From positions 1,110,130-1,174,129 of the forward strand of contig NC_090122.1 of assembly GCF_023973825.1 (NCBI RefSeq): a stretch of DNA of 64,000 nucleotides, in the 5' to 3' direction. Shown one piece after another: positions 20,451 to 32,895 of the stretch (positions are counted from its first letter, which is position 1; the number at the start of each line of letters is the position of its first letter). Both the position numbers and the translations under genes were made by a program. The stretch is from Plasmodium brasilianum (lineage: Eukaryota; Apicomplexa; Aconoidasida; Haemosporida; Plasmodiidae). The notes beneath the pieces were generated by a model. The model searched no databases and was not told the DNA's origin. It saw only the letters and a program-made list of their open reading frames with translations.

Positions 20451-20792
20451 TGTTATTTTTAAAATGACACAATGACAGTGAAAATATAATATTCCTATTT
20501 TTTGACATGGACGTGAAGGATGTACGTATGTATATGCATATATATTATATATATATATATATATATAAGTACACTTTTGCAGAATATAACATTTGTGCGT
20601 ACTCTTTTTTTTTTCTTTTTTTTTCCTTTTCTTTTATTGTTTTTTTTTTTTTTTTTTTGTTTACCATTAGAAAGAATAAACTGATATACGTCCAATTACT
20701 CGTTTATGTCAGTTGTTACAAGAGGGACGTGACAAAGTGATATACATGCCGGTGATATATAATATATAGGTAAAAGACCCATACACATATAC

Positions 20793-21005
20793 ATGTGCAT
20801 ACGTGTGTTTGTACGTTTGTTTGCACATGTATTTGTACTTGTATTTGTACGTATAATTGTACGTATAACTGTATGTATAATTGTACGTATAACTGTATGT
20901 ATAATTGTACGTATATCTGTACATATATTTGTGTATGGGCAAAAAGCTCCTCCAATTTTGCGCTTAAACAACTGTAAAATTATAAAAAAAAGAGGGATAA
21001 AAAAA
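20793..21005 (+). repeat. Minisatellite-like GTACGTATAACTGTATGTAT tract 5' of the SR-protein gene
   Basis: Repeats of gtacgtataactgtatgtataatt at about 20845-20935. They leave the frame of the downstream gene open back to 20793, but the residues (VRIIVRITVCII) are just translated repeat. The conserved start is the ATG at 21006. Confidence 0.7.
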
Positions 21006-24000
21006 ATGGTTGAAAATGGATGTAGTTTATTAATTAGAAATTTAAGTTTTGAAACAAGCCCCGAAAAAGTAAGAAAAGTTTTTGAGAATTTTGGAAAAAT
21101 TCGTGATGTCTATTTACCTTTAGATCATTATACTAGAAGACCTAGAGGTTTTGGATTCGTTGAATATTATGATCCTAAATATGCGAAAGAGGCTTTAAAT
21201 ACTTTAAATAATTCTAAAATAGATGGAAAAGAAATTAAAATTATTATAGCTCAAAACAGGAGGAAATCTCCTGATACCATGAAAATGTACCATTATAATG
21301 CTTATGAGTCGAGATATAGAAAAGGGGTAAGGTATAATAGCAGCAGAAAAAGGTATAAAAGTAGATATAGATCGATGGAAAGATATAGGTACAAAAATAA
21401 AAGGGGTAGGAGCAGAAGTGGAAGTAGAAGTGGAAGTAGAAGTGGAAGTAGAAGTGGAAGTAGAAGCGGAAGTAGAAGTGGAAGTAGAAGCAGAAGTAGA
21501 AGTGGAAGTAGAAGTCTAGGTTTACAGAAGTACAAAAAGGAGAAAAATAACAGACGTTATGCAAAATATTCTAGAAGTGCTTCTAGCTGTTGCTCCACGT
21601 CTTCTGATTATTCCTCCTATAGAGATAGTAAAAGTGGAAGTAGGACCAAAAGTACTATTAGAAGTGACAGTAGTAGCAACAGTAGAAGTGGCAGTACCCG
21701 TAGAAGGAGCAGCCGAAGCAGCGGAAGCGATTATGATTATAGCAAAAGAAAAAATAAAAACGAGAACCCAAAAAAGGAAGAAAAAGATGGCGTAAAAGTT
21801 GGAGCGAATGATGGAACGAATGACGTAGCGAATGATGGATCGAATGATGGATCGAATGATGGATCGAATGATGGAACTAATAACGGATCGAATGATGGAA
21901 CTAATAACGGATCGAATGACAGAGCTAGTGACAAATTAGGAAAGGGAGGAAAGAAGAGTATAAAAAAGTGTGCAAATAAGGGGTACTCATCATGCAAAAG
22001 CAGAAAAATATATGTGGGGAAGCGTAATCGGAGCTCTATGAAAAGAAAGAGAAGTTATTCAGTAGAGGATGTGTCTTATGAGGGAATCTCATCTAAAAGT
22101 TTTGCAAGCAGTGGACAGGATAAAGAAGAGAAAAGAATTAAGTCTAGTAAATATAGCCGTGAACATAGTAAAAGTGCAAGCAGTATTAGAAGTATTTTGA
22201 ACGAAACATATGACGACATAGATAAGAAAGAAAGTAATAATAGTTACAGTAGCAAAAGCGCGTATTTAATAGATGATCATTTTGACAAAAATGCAAAGGA
22301 TAAAAATGTAAAAGATAAAAAAAGTTGTTGGCTTAGTTCCTGTTCAAAGGAAAAATGTTCTGAGGGAGGAACGCTTATAGAATATGTTTTTAAGGAAGGA
22401 AAAACACATATAAAAAAAGCAAAAAAAGAAGTAAAGAATAATATTTTGCAAAACTTTCCATGTAGTAAGTTGAAGTACAAGGGTAATGAACAGAGTGAGG
22501 GCTCCTCTTCAGAAAAAAGTTTTGATGAGCATGAAAATTCTTTAAAGGAAGGATTGAACAAACAGAAAAGTAAAGAATGCCATAATAAAAAAGAAAAAAG
22601 TGAGAAACGTAAAAACGCTTCTACTCGACTTGTTATGGATGGAAGAAAGCAAAAAAGTGCAAGTATATCACGTACTGCACGCGGAGAATGCGGAGCAGAT
22701 TGTGTAATGAACAGTAATACTAACAGTAATGCTAACAGTAATGCTAACAGTAATGCTAACAGTAATGCTAACAGTAATGCTAACAGTAATGCTAACAGTA
22801 ATGCTAACAGAGATGTCAACAGAGATGTCAACAATGAAGCTAATAGAACTGATAATAGCATTGCGAATAGTGCTGCCAGAGCCTCCAACTATGATGTTGG
22901 CAAAGATGAGCAGGGGAAAAAGCCTGTGTCTGACTTGTTACAGTCAAGTAACATTTCAAATTCAACCAAAATTTTAGAATCACATTTTTCTTATTTATGT
23001 AATAAATACATTGATGGGGATTCTAAAAAAGATAATAATGAAAATAGAACTAATAGCGAATGTAAGGAATTAGATGCAACTACTATTGAGGGGAAAATTC
23101 CACGTAATTTAATTATGAGTGACAAGATGAAAATATTAAAGCAGGGGGGAGATGAAGAACTATTGAATACTCAAATTGAAGATGACTGTGTTTCGGAGCA
23201 TGTAGTAAAAGAAAAGTACAATGAACATATAAATGTTTCTTCTTCGAATATGAAAAATAAAATGGATCATATGAGTACAAGTGAAAATCGATGTAGGGAT
23301 GACACGACAAACAATAGTAGTGAACATTGCACCTATGAAAGTTTCAAGGAAAAAAAAAGAAAAGAAAAAGATTTTTCCTTAAAGGATAGGATAATATCAA
23401 AGGGGAAAGAATCAGCGAGTTTCGGTCGTAGAGGGAAAGCAGGTGGTAGTGGAAAAAGTAGTGGTAGCGGTAGGAGTGATAGTGGAAAAAGTAGTGGTAG
23501 CGGTAGGAGTGATAGTGGAAAAAGTAGTGGTAGCGGTAGGAGTGATAGTGGAAAAAGTAGTGGTAGCGGTAGGAGTGATAGTGGAAAAAGTAGTGGTAGC
23601 GGTAGGAGTGATAGTGGAAAAAATAGTGGTAGCGGTAGGAGTGATAGTGAAAACAGTAGTGGTAGCGGTAGGAGTGATAGTGGAAGCATTAGTGATCGAA
23701 GCAGTGATAGTGGAAGTATTGGCGGTCGAAGGAGTGATCGTGGAAGGAACATGTCGTGCCGCTCAAGAAATACCAGTTCAGGGTACAAAAAGAAATATAG
23801 GCAAAACTATTTACATAAAAAAAAGAAGAAAAAACGAATTAATGAAAGTTTATCAAATGGAAACATGGATTATCGAAAAACGTCTGATTATAAGGAAGAA
23901 ATGAGTGATAAACACACTAGCAAAAATTACAGAAAATTATTGCAAGGGAAGAGAAAAAGGGAGATAAGTAAAAATTGCTCAAAAATTAAGGAAAGTAAAA

Positions 24001-24928
24001 GTTACTCCTATTTTAAAAGTGAAAGCACAAATGATGATGAAGGGTATAATAGGTGTAGAGACAGAAGTAGACGAGGAAGTAATAGTGATAGGGAAGAAGG
24101 TAGCCGGAAAAGAAGAAAAATAGGGGACGAAAATGCAGAAACTAAGAGAGTAAGACACAAGGTAAGTGTAGATAATGAAGTGGAAAATAACCAGGTTGAT
24201 CTTGCAAGAAACGATGAAATGGGGAAAAAGAAAAAAAAAAAAAATGTAACAAACACAGTAATATTATTAAGCATGTACTAAATAATAAGAGTGCAAGGAG
24301 TAGATCTAAGGGTATGAGAACATGTAACAAAGAGGATACTTATTCAAAACAAAAGAAAAAAAAGAATTCTCCTAGTAGTGCCAGCAGTGCTCGAAATGGT
24401 AGTAGTGCTAGAAGTAGCAGTAGTACAAGTGAAGTGAGTTATAAAAGTAAAAGCATTTATGAGGATTCATACGAACTATCAGATGATAAAGATTATAGTT
24501 TAGAAGAAAAAAAAGGAAACAAAAAAAAAAGCAATACAAAAAAAGGAAAAACAAAAGGTACTTTTAAATATTCTGAGGAATCATACGAACTGAGACATCA
24601 TTCTAAACATCATAATAATAAAATAAAATATAAAGCAATAAATAAAAACAAAAAATTAAAAAAAAGAAACGTATATAATAATTCTTACGAAAAATCAACA
24701 TACAGTAAAAGTAAGAATTATTGCTCTGTCGAATTATCATCAACTAACAGTACAAAAAGTAACTATAGCAATTCATCAAAAAGGATGAGTAATATAAAAT
24801 ATTATAAGAGATGCGGGAATACAATCAAACACAAACATGTAAGAAATAGGAAGAATAGAAGACTCGATAAATCTGGAAGTTCATCTATCAGTTATGGAAT
24901 ATCCCCAGTGGATAGAAGTAACAGTTGA
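21006..24928 (+). CDS. RRM/SR-type splicing factor, greatly expanded (one frame break near 24230)
   Basis: ATG at 21006. Residues ~5-85 are an RRM: RNP2 is CSLLIRNLS and RNP1 is RGFGFVEY, with the linker FETSPEKVRKVFENFGKIRD. YRSMERYRYKNKRGRSRSGS then starts an RS domain. This domain order is that of SR splicing factors (SRSF10/12-like), which bind pre-mRNA and recruit the spliceosome. The frame stops at 24281, but an equally RS/Ser-rich frame continues without a stop from 24218 to 24928. They join if the A14 run at 24231-24244 is off by one base. An alternative is an intron from the perfect donor at 24162 (AAG/GTAAGTG) to an acceptor ending at 24271, which also restores frame. About 1,300 residues, far longer than typical SR proteins because of repeat expansions. 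Confidence 0.85.
21408..21512 (+). repeat. RS-dipeptide array (GSRSGSRS)
   Basis: Twelve-base unit ggaagtagaagt repeated about eight times in frame. It forms the core of the RS domain and would be the target of SR-protein kinases. Confidence 0.9.
22703..22812 (+). repeat. 12-bp array encoding (NANS)n
   Basis: Unit aacagtaatgct, about eight copies, in frame in the SR-type protein. A similar (SNDG)n array sits at 21835-21920. Confidence 0.9.
23443..23690 (+). repeat. 33-bp array encoding DSGKSSGSGRS units
   Basis: Seven tandem copies of a 33-base unit in frame. Later copies diverge (GKNSGSGRS, ENSSGSGRS) before an Arg/Ser tail. Confidence 0.9.
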
Positions 24929-26389
24929 GCAGGAAAATTGTGCTAGCCGTGTGACGTGCGAAAGTGTCTGTGAATGTACTGTAAAAATATATGCACCCAT
25001 ATATGTACATAGATATATATGTGGGAGAAAAGTTATTCGTCCTTACCTTTTTTTTTAATCAGCGAATTTATATCATTGCGATTTAAAGGCAAGCAAAGTA
25101 GTACACAGTGATACAGGGTAAAAAAAAAAAAAATTTTAAATAATTAATAAAAATTAAAATATTAAAAAAGAGAGCATTTTATGGAAAAATAGGACAAAAA
25201 TAAACAGTTCACATGTTCCTTACTCAGAATGTAATTAAAATTTTTTTTTTTTTTTTTTTTTTCGAAACGGTATTTACAATTTTGTGTATTCTTTGAATTT
25301 TGGAATTTTTGTCAAAGTTCCTAGTTGATGTGTGAATATCTGGCAAGGAATTTTCAAAGGACCCTTACATTTATTGTGTATGTGTATATACGTTTGAAGA
25401 TACAACGAGCATTATCCGTGTAGATTGTATATTTTAGTTTTATTTTGGCTATGCAGTGAATTTAATGAACTGATAAAATAGTCATTTTATATTGTAACTA
25501 AATGAAAAATATTTACATATACATATGTACATTCGTTAGAATATACTTTTTTATATTTAGTATGGAGCTTCCATGAACTTAAGTTCATGCTCCAATTTCG
25601 ACCATTTTCATATAATCAATTTATGCATTCATTCGTTCGCTTTGCTTACCCCCATTTTTCTATTTTTCCCATTTTTCTTATTTCTTTTTTTTTTCGCGTT
25701 TTTTGTGATATAGCATTTTGTTTTGCATGCTTTTTATTTACCATATATATGCACATCAATTTTGTAATTACTCGATTTATAATTATAGTTTATTATGTTA
25801 CGTCATGCTATGCTATGTAATATATTCCTGCGCTTAATTATTTTTTTTAAGTTTAACGTTTTATTAAAAAGCGTTTAGTCTTCCCACTTAAAAAAGGAGG
25901 TGCAAAATGTGCATTAAAATAAAAAAAAAATAAAAATAAAAAAAACTAGGGAGGAAAGGGAAAGATAAGGAAAAGGAGTAATATAATGGGAATATTAATC
26001 GTATGCACATATATATATACATCCGTATGTACATATGAATGTATGCTTGAAGGCACAAAATATTTAGAGGGAAATTGATAAAAAGATGTGTTGAAAATTT
26101 ATGTACTTTGCTTATCTCTTCGCATTCTTTAAAGTGAACCGATTAAAAACAAAATTATTTGCGCCGATTTATTACGTGAAATTATAAAAAATAGTTTTGT
26201 GTGTTAACTGAACAGGGAAAATTATGGCCGAGTTTGTGCAATATTAAAAGTTCATTAAAATAAAAAAAAAAATAAAAAAAAAGCAAAAAAAGGAAAAATG
26301 GAGAGGAATAATGGTAAAATGAAAAATTAACGTGAACATAAATCCACGACAGTACATACCCTTGTACGCCTTAAAAGCCTGGGAATAGT
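24929..26389. other. Spacer with a perfect 18-bp palindrome
   Basis: AT-rich spacer between two convergent genes, so mainly 3' regions. Holds the palindrome CATGAACTTAAGTTCATG at 25572-25589, several poly-A/T runs, and nothing that reads as a gene. Confidence 0.6.
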
Positions 26390-27573
26390 TCACTTCTCAG
26401 AATTTTCGTTTTCGTTATCTTCTCTTATATAGAGGATGTTGTTGCACCTAAAAAAAAAAAAAAAATAAAATGAGCACAGATAATTCTGTCACTAAAAAAA
26501 TTCGCAATCTCTGCATTGTTCATTCATTTTGATCCGTTCATCAGTTGAATGGTTCATTCTTTTTTTTCTTTTTTTCTTTTTCCATTTTGGGGTGATTTGA
26601 TAATTTACCTTAAAAATATTTCGCCCAAGGTACCCTTATAATCACCATGTATCCACTCCTCCGCACTTGTAAGTCGTATGTTCATGTATGCATCAAAAGA
26701 TTTTAGATTTCCTGTGAATTAAATAATGAAATGTATTTCCATTACGAGTGAGTTAGTACACTAGGAACGAAGCTTAACACATGGGCACAAATTGAGATAT
26801 CATTTTGTGTATGTGTTGGTGGTAGTTTGTACGGTAGTTTGAGAGGTAGATTGAGCAGTAGATTGAGCAGTAGATTGAGCGGTAGATTGAGCGGTAGATT
26901 GAGCGGTAGATTGAGCGGTAGATTGAGCGGTAGATTGAGCGGTAGATTGAGCGGTAGATTGAGCGGTAGATTGAGCGGTAGATTGAGCGGTAGATTGAGC
27001 GGTGGTTTGAGCAGTAGATTGAGCGGTAGATTGAGCGGTGGTTTGAGCGATAGTATGAGCGGTAGTATATATGATTGTCTGCACGCTCGTTTGCATGGCC
27101 GTATATATATGGACGACCGTACGTCTGCTCGTATGGCCGTTTGTACGACAAGGGCGAACTTAAATCACTGATAGTACCTTTGTATTCCATTCCCCACTTC
27201 AATTTTATGATGACTCGATTTCCAGCTAAGCTATTTAAAAATGGCTTGGGATTGAGAGGAGCAATTCCCTGAATGTAAATGTAGTGTTTGATGTGTTACA
27301 GAATATGATATTTTTTAATAAAGTTTTTTTGATAATTTTTTGGCGCTTTTTAGGCGTTTCTTTAACGTATTTTTTACATTTTTTTGACATATTTTTTGAC
27401 ATATTTTTTACGCTTTTTTGACATATTTTTTGACATATTTTTTTTCTTATTTGGAAAAATGTCTGTATATATGATTCTGTCATTCTAGATAGCTCGAAAT
27501 GTAAGCACTGCTAGGTATGCAATAAATATATTCTCTTCAAAATTTTTTCAAATTTCTTGCTTACCACTGACAT
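26390..27573 (-). CDS. SNRPF: Small nuclear ribonucleoprotein F (SmF)
   Basis: Four exons on the minus strand: 27565-27573 (MSV), 27178-27268, 26609-26711 and 26390-26447, all with GT/AG borders and consistent phases (0, 1, 2). They give 86 residues, the same length as human SmF. Exon 2 reads [14 protein letters not shown], then [10 protein letters not shown], the Sm1 motif of SmF. Exon 3 gives [20 protein letters not shown], and exon 4 completes the Sm2 motif [10 protein letters not shown] typical of SmF. SmF sits in the heptameric Sm ring on U1, U2, U4 and U5 snRNA. Intron 2 contains a 12-bp minisatellite. The start is chosen because a three-codon first exon with a GTAAGC donor matches the short N-terminus of SmF. 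Confidence 0.95.
26825..27065. repeat. 12-bp minisatellite in SmF intron 2
   Basis: About 20 copies of gcggtagattga with a few cag and gtt variants, wholly inside the second intron of the SmF gene. The array is open in several frames on both strands but is spliced out. Confidence 0.9.
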
Positions 27574-29263
27574 GTTTAGTTAAGATAGACCAAAAATGGA
27601 AAATGGAGAAAGAACGGGTAAAAAAAAAAAGGAAAAAATAAAATAAAATATTAAGAACAAAATAAAAACAAAGGAGAGAAATATTCGGTCGCACTGCTTA
27701 AAAATTAATTCTTGTACATTTATCCTTTTTAAAAATAAATTTTTATTGAACTTTTTTTCTAAAAAATTACAAGTGTTGATGCGTCCTAAGCACTTAATAT
27801 ATTTTTGCTTCCTTCCATTTTTTGCCCACCCTTTAAATGATTTTTTTTTTTCCTTTACGTTTGTTCATACGTATTATATATATATATATATACATATTAT
27901 GCACAAATATATGTACATGTATATGCATATATAAATGCTTACATACATAATACATAAGTAATGCGTACGTGCTTATTTATATGCAAATTTAACACTGTTG
28001 AACGTTGTTGTTTTATACCGCCGTACCTGAACAACATTTCTCTAATTTCAATTATATGTCAAAACTCAAAATGCCCACGTATATACATACATACATACAT
28101 TATATATATATATATATATATATACATACATATAAATATATATATGTGTATATGTGCTTATATATAAAATTTTGAAGAAGCTTATTTTACTTTTTTCTCC
28201 TTGCAAGCTTTTAATTATATATAATTATTAGGAAATATGAAAAAAAACAAAAAAATTTCATTATATAAATTACAATTTAATTATGTTTAATTATTTTCAA
28301 AATAATATCAACTATAAAAAAAAATTTTTTAAATCAAAAAAAAAAAAAGAATTAAGAATATGGTAAACACTGTATATATGTATGAACCCTTAAAGATCGG
28401 TACGATCAAAAACCACATTTTATAAGTAAAATGTGCATATCGTTTCGCTGATACATCTAAGCATGTATGATGGTATGCATACATGTATGTATATATATAT
28501 AAATATGTAAAAATATATATAGTAAAACCTGAAAAAATGGCGATTTTATTTTTTCCCTTACGAATCGGCGCACACATATATAGGCATGTATATACATATA
28601 TTTATATATATATATATATGTACACATAATATATATGTAACACACTTGTATAATTACCAAAAAATACAGCCTCTTTTTTTCCTCGACTGTCATATAACAT
28701 ATAGGTATTTATTTATACCTAATATAATTAACATATTATTTTATAAAAAGGGGAAAAAATAAAAAAAAAATTATAAATCAATATTGTACAGTTAATTAAA
28801 AAAAACTGATTTAAAAAAAAAATTTCAAAAGGATCAACAAGAAGGAAGGGATCAATAAAGAGATATAAGGATAAGTTCAAAAAGGTATGAAGCTATGCCA
28901 CAACAACGCAATAATGCTACGAAGGTAGTCAACTCTTCACAGTAATGTATATATACGAATATATTGATGTATTTTATTTATTATACACATGTAATATTTT
29001 ACACCACATATATTCTATAAACAAACTTTACACTTAAAAAGAATTTAATTCAAATAAAATGGGGAAATGAACACATATACGTGTGTATACATCTACACAT
29101 ACATGCATACACATATGTGAGACTATACAAATTTATAAAAACACTTTATTAGTATTACAAAACGATTTATTATTATGATGCACTACATCCCATAATGTTT
29201 TACAATAAATGCGCAGGATGATACCGACATATATACATATACAATTCCCGTAGTATATATATT
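27574..29263. other. Spacer upstream of SmF
   Basis: AT-rich, many TA runs. Promoter side of SmF and 3' side of the phosphatase gene. A short stretch at 28890-28935 (ATGCCACAACAACGCAATAA) has higher G+C but gives no credible gene. Confidence 0.6.
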
Positions 29264-30087
29264 TCACCTAAAATCATAACAGCCTATATTTGAGTAACCC
29301 AACACTTTTTCTAAAAATAAGCATAACCATTTTTGCATTTTAAGATATTGTTCTTTTACTTTTCCTATTTCTTCATTAGACTTTACTACAGTATCAAAGT
29401 CATGTTTCTTTATTATCATTCTATAAGCAGAAACAAATTCTCCCGTTCTGTCTCTACCTCTTCTACAATGAATTACAAATATTGTATTCTTCATTGTATT
29501 AAATTTTTCTGTTAAGTCTTGTACTCGTTCCAGTAATTTGTCCGTATCCCAATTTTGGCTCTTCAATTCTTGTTCAAGTGTCTACAAGGGGAAAGGTGTA
29601 ATTGAACCCATGTAACCTAGTACATATTGGCGCGTTAATAAACTTCTACATTAACGTATGCATGTATGTGCATAAGTGCATATAGACATATGCTAAGTCA
29701 GATAATCAATAGTATGTTCGCCATTAATTCTGGCTCTTTTAAAATTATTACCTTGTTATCTATGTCAAACGGATTATCCTTATGTCCTAATATTACATAA
29801 TTAATGATGGATGCATCTTTTATATTACATCTTTGGGCGGTGTAGCAACATCCATCCTGTAGCGTGAAGAAGCAAAAAAAAAAAAAAAAATTTGGATAAA
29901 CGGATGCGCGGTCAAACAGACGAACACAATGTATGGAGATGCACTGGTCAAACCTTTATGTCATTCCTCAAAAAAGATATGATGTATAGGGATAAACTAT
30001 CGTCGTAATTTAAGTTCGAGTTCTCCATTAAAGTTTTAATGTGGTTACGCAACAAGTCCTCGGAGAATATGCCTAAAGAAGAAAAGG

Positions 30088-30143
<56 letters not shown>

Positions 30144-31034
30144 GGTATATATGTATACATGTCACACTGTTCAGTATTAGCACATACACGTGCGTGAATT
30201 TGTTGGCATAAAGAATTCATGTATATTCGTTACTAGCACACTTAAAAAACATATGTAATAATTACCATTGAATAATGGTACACTGCTTCTTAGCAGTATG
30301 TTGTTGTTTTCCGCATTAATGTCTACGATACGGAGTCTATGAGCTATAAAGAATATAAAAAGAGCAGAATAAAAATATATACATATGTGTAAGCACATAG
30401 ACATACATGCACCCCACATACAAATGAGGGAAGCATATGTGCAGTGCAAATACGACTGACTTAAGATGCTCATAAGCAGAATGAAGACCACAAATCTTAC
30501 GCTTAAATTCGGGGTACTTATAAGTGAGACATCTTTCATTTAAATCGTTACAATCTAACTCGAAATCTATATCTAAAAGGATAAAAATAAAATTGTATAC
30601 ATTTTAAATGAAATAATAATAATGGCTTATATGTGGCATGCACGGATAGTATCATATACCCGTGTACACTAGGACATAGTTGCACGTGTAGACCTTTTCA
30701 ACATGAAAAAAAAAAAATTTAATTCTTTTTTTTTTCTTACTTTTGTTTTCATTTATTTCGTAATAAGATATAAATACAATAAATATTACAAGGATTACTA
30801 AAAAAATATAAATAAAACTTTTGTATTTCCTAAAACTCTTCGACAGACAATTTTCTGTATCACCTGCAAGTTAATGGCAAAAATTGGGGAAAAAATAAAA
30901 AACGAAAAAATGGGGGAGGGGGGGGGAAACTATAGTTAGCAATGTCTACATATGCGTTAATTTTATATAATACACAAAGACTAGGAGGTACTGGAATGTT
31001 CCTATAAGCTCGTCGTAGTCGATATATGCACATG

Positions 31035-31072
<38 letters not shown>

Positions 31073-31291
31073 CAGACATATGTACGTACGTACTCGTTTG
31101 TGCATTTTTTTTAATCTATATATGGTCAAATAACGTTCCATTCCTCCGCTTTATTACAAACGAACATTACTATTTTCTCATTATTTCATTTACTCCTATA
31201 CATACAAGAACATACACATATGTACAAAATATATCATACCAATATTCCCAGCCTCGTCAATATTTTCTGCGTCCTGTAACTGATTCCACAT
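29264..31291 (-). CDS. Membrane-anchored tyrosine/dual-specificity phosphatase-like protein
   Basis: Seven exons with consistent phases: 31240-31291, 30741-30863, 30501-30572, 30266-30343, 29954-30072, 29752-29856, 29264-29581, giving 288 residues. A single hydrophobic segment at about residues 35-52 (FIYIFLVILVIFIVFIS) follows a short N-terminus. The C-terminal part carries HCRRGRDRTGE, which fits the HCx5R active-site loop of cysteine-dependent phosphatases, with Cys222 as nucleophile and Arg228 binding phosphate. The GRDRTG form resembles the SIW14-like/atypical tyrosine phosphatase group. With one N-terminal membrane segment the catalytic part would face one side only; orientation is not evident. 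The general acid Asp cannot be assigned with certainty. Substrate unknown; a phosphoinositide or phosphoprotein is possible. Confidence 0.8.
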
Positions 31292-32380
31292 AATCACTTC
31301 TTAAAATTTAAAGCAAGTTAAAAACTAAAAATTTTAGAAATTATTCAACTGGATTCTTAAACTAGATACATTTAAAATATAAGTGTTTAACATATCAAAA
31401 AAGCTTAAAGACTTTCTTTTTGTTTTTCTTTTTTCTCTTTTTTCTTTTTTCTCTTTTTTCTTTTTTCTCTTTTTTATTTTCTTCTCTTTTTTATTTTCTT
31501 CTCTTTTTTTTTTTTTTTTTTTTTTAAATAATAATACTGTATAAAATTCTAAAAACCAACTTTCCCTTTTATGTAATAAAGTAATAAATTTCTAGTTTTT
31601 TCTTAATTATACTTCATATATATATATGTATATGAATAACTAGGTGTTAATTTAAAAAAATAAAAACACTTACGTAAATTAAACATATATATTATATATA
31701 TGAACGTAAATAGAATATATATGTAAATAAATAAGGGAAAAAAATATATATTCCTTTAAAATCGAAAAGAAAAATTAAAGAAAATAAAATGTAATTATAA
31801 TAATGAAAAAGGAAAAATAAAAATAAAAAAAAAAAAGAAAATAGTTAAAATATAGTGCGTGTAAATATTAATAATTTAAAAAAATAAAAAGAAAAATTAA
31901 ATTACAAACATCAAAAAGGTATTAAAAAGAATTAAAATAACATTAGAAAACAAGAAAAAAGTTCATAAAAACAATGAAACCATAAAATTACGAAAAAAGG
32001 AAAAGTTATTTGTGCTATGATTAATACCCAATTTTCACCAAACTAAAATGAACAATAAAATAAAAAAAGGAACAAATCTTTTCATTGAAAAAATTAATAT
32101 CTTTGTCATTTTGTAACCATGATAATATAAACTTGTTCTAAACAATATTTGTAATACTAATAGGAACAATTTTATGAGTTCACAGGACGTTCATATGTAT
32201 ATGTTGTTATTATTATATATATATATATTTTACCTTGTTACACTGAGGGAAAGTACACCAAAAAAACCACTTAAAATAGGGGTACATAAATATATATAAT
32301 ATGTAATATATATATGTTATATATATATGTACATCATATATATAGTAGTATATCATGTGTATAGCATATTTATATATAAG

Positions 32381-32431
<51 letters not shown>

Positions 32432-32833
32432 GGTATATATAATAACTATGACGCCCCAGGCTGTTCTTCTCTAAGGGCTTTTCCTTTAGTCAGCGGAGAA
32501 ATGAATAAACATAAATCTTATATTATTACCCGATGTACATTTATAAATGTATATTCGTATAAAAAAGCCAACGAATAATATGGTTTCTACGTTGAAATTA
32601 AAATTTTTTTTTTTTTTTTTTTTTTTGTTTTAAATTACAGAAAGAGTGCTTTTATTTTTTTTATGGTTCTCTTTTTTTTTTCTTTTACGTAGAAGCTAAT
32701 AATATATAATAACATTTTCCTCCCCATTGCTTCATATACTGTGTAATATAAATGAAAAAGAGTTTTCTTTTTTCATGTGGCTTATTTGATGGGGTTATAC
32801 GCTCACGTACACATTTTATATAATATATATATA

Positions 32834-32895
<62 letters not shown>

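Noticed and set aside
22277..22888. Minus-strand ORF of 203 codons (LLALLLALLL)
   Set aside because: Antisense of the NANS repeat and surrounding RS coding sequence.
26825..27065. CRISPR-like regular array
   Set aside because: Units are contiguous with no spacers; a eukaryotic minisatellite.
26774..27202. Frames reading [16 protein letters not shown] and GRLSGRLSG
   Set aside because: These lie in the spliced-out intron 2 of SmF; the repeat keeps all frames open.
32447..32520. Possible SECIS element or snoRNA (ATGA near the start, AA and CTGAC elements)
   Set aside because: I could not draw the required quartet and stem on either strand; left as an unexplained island.
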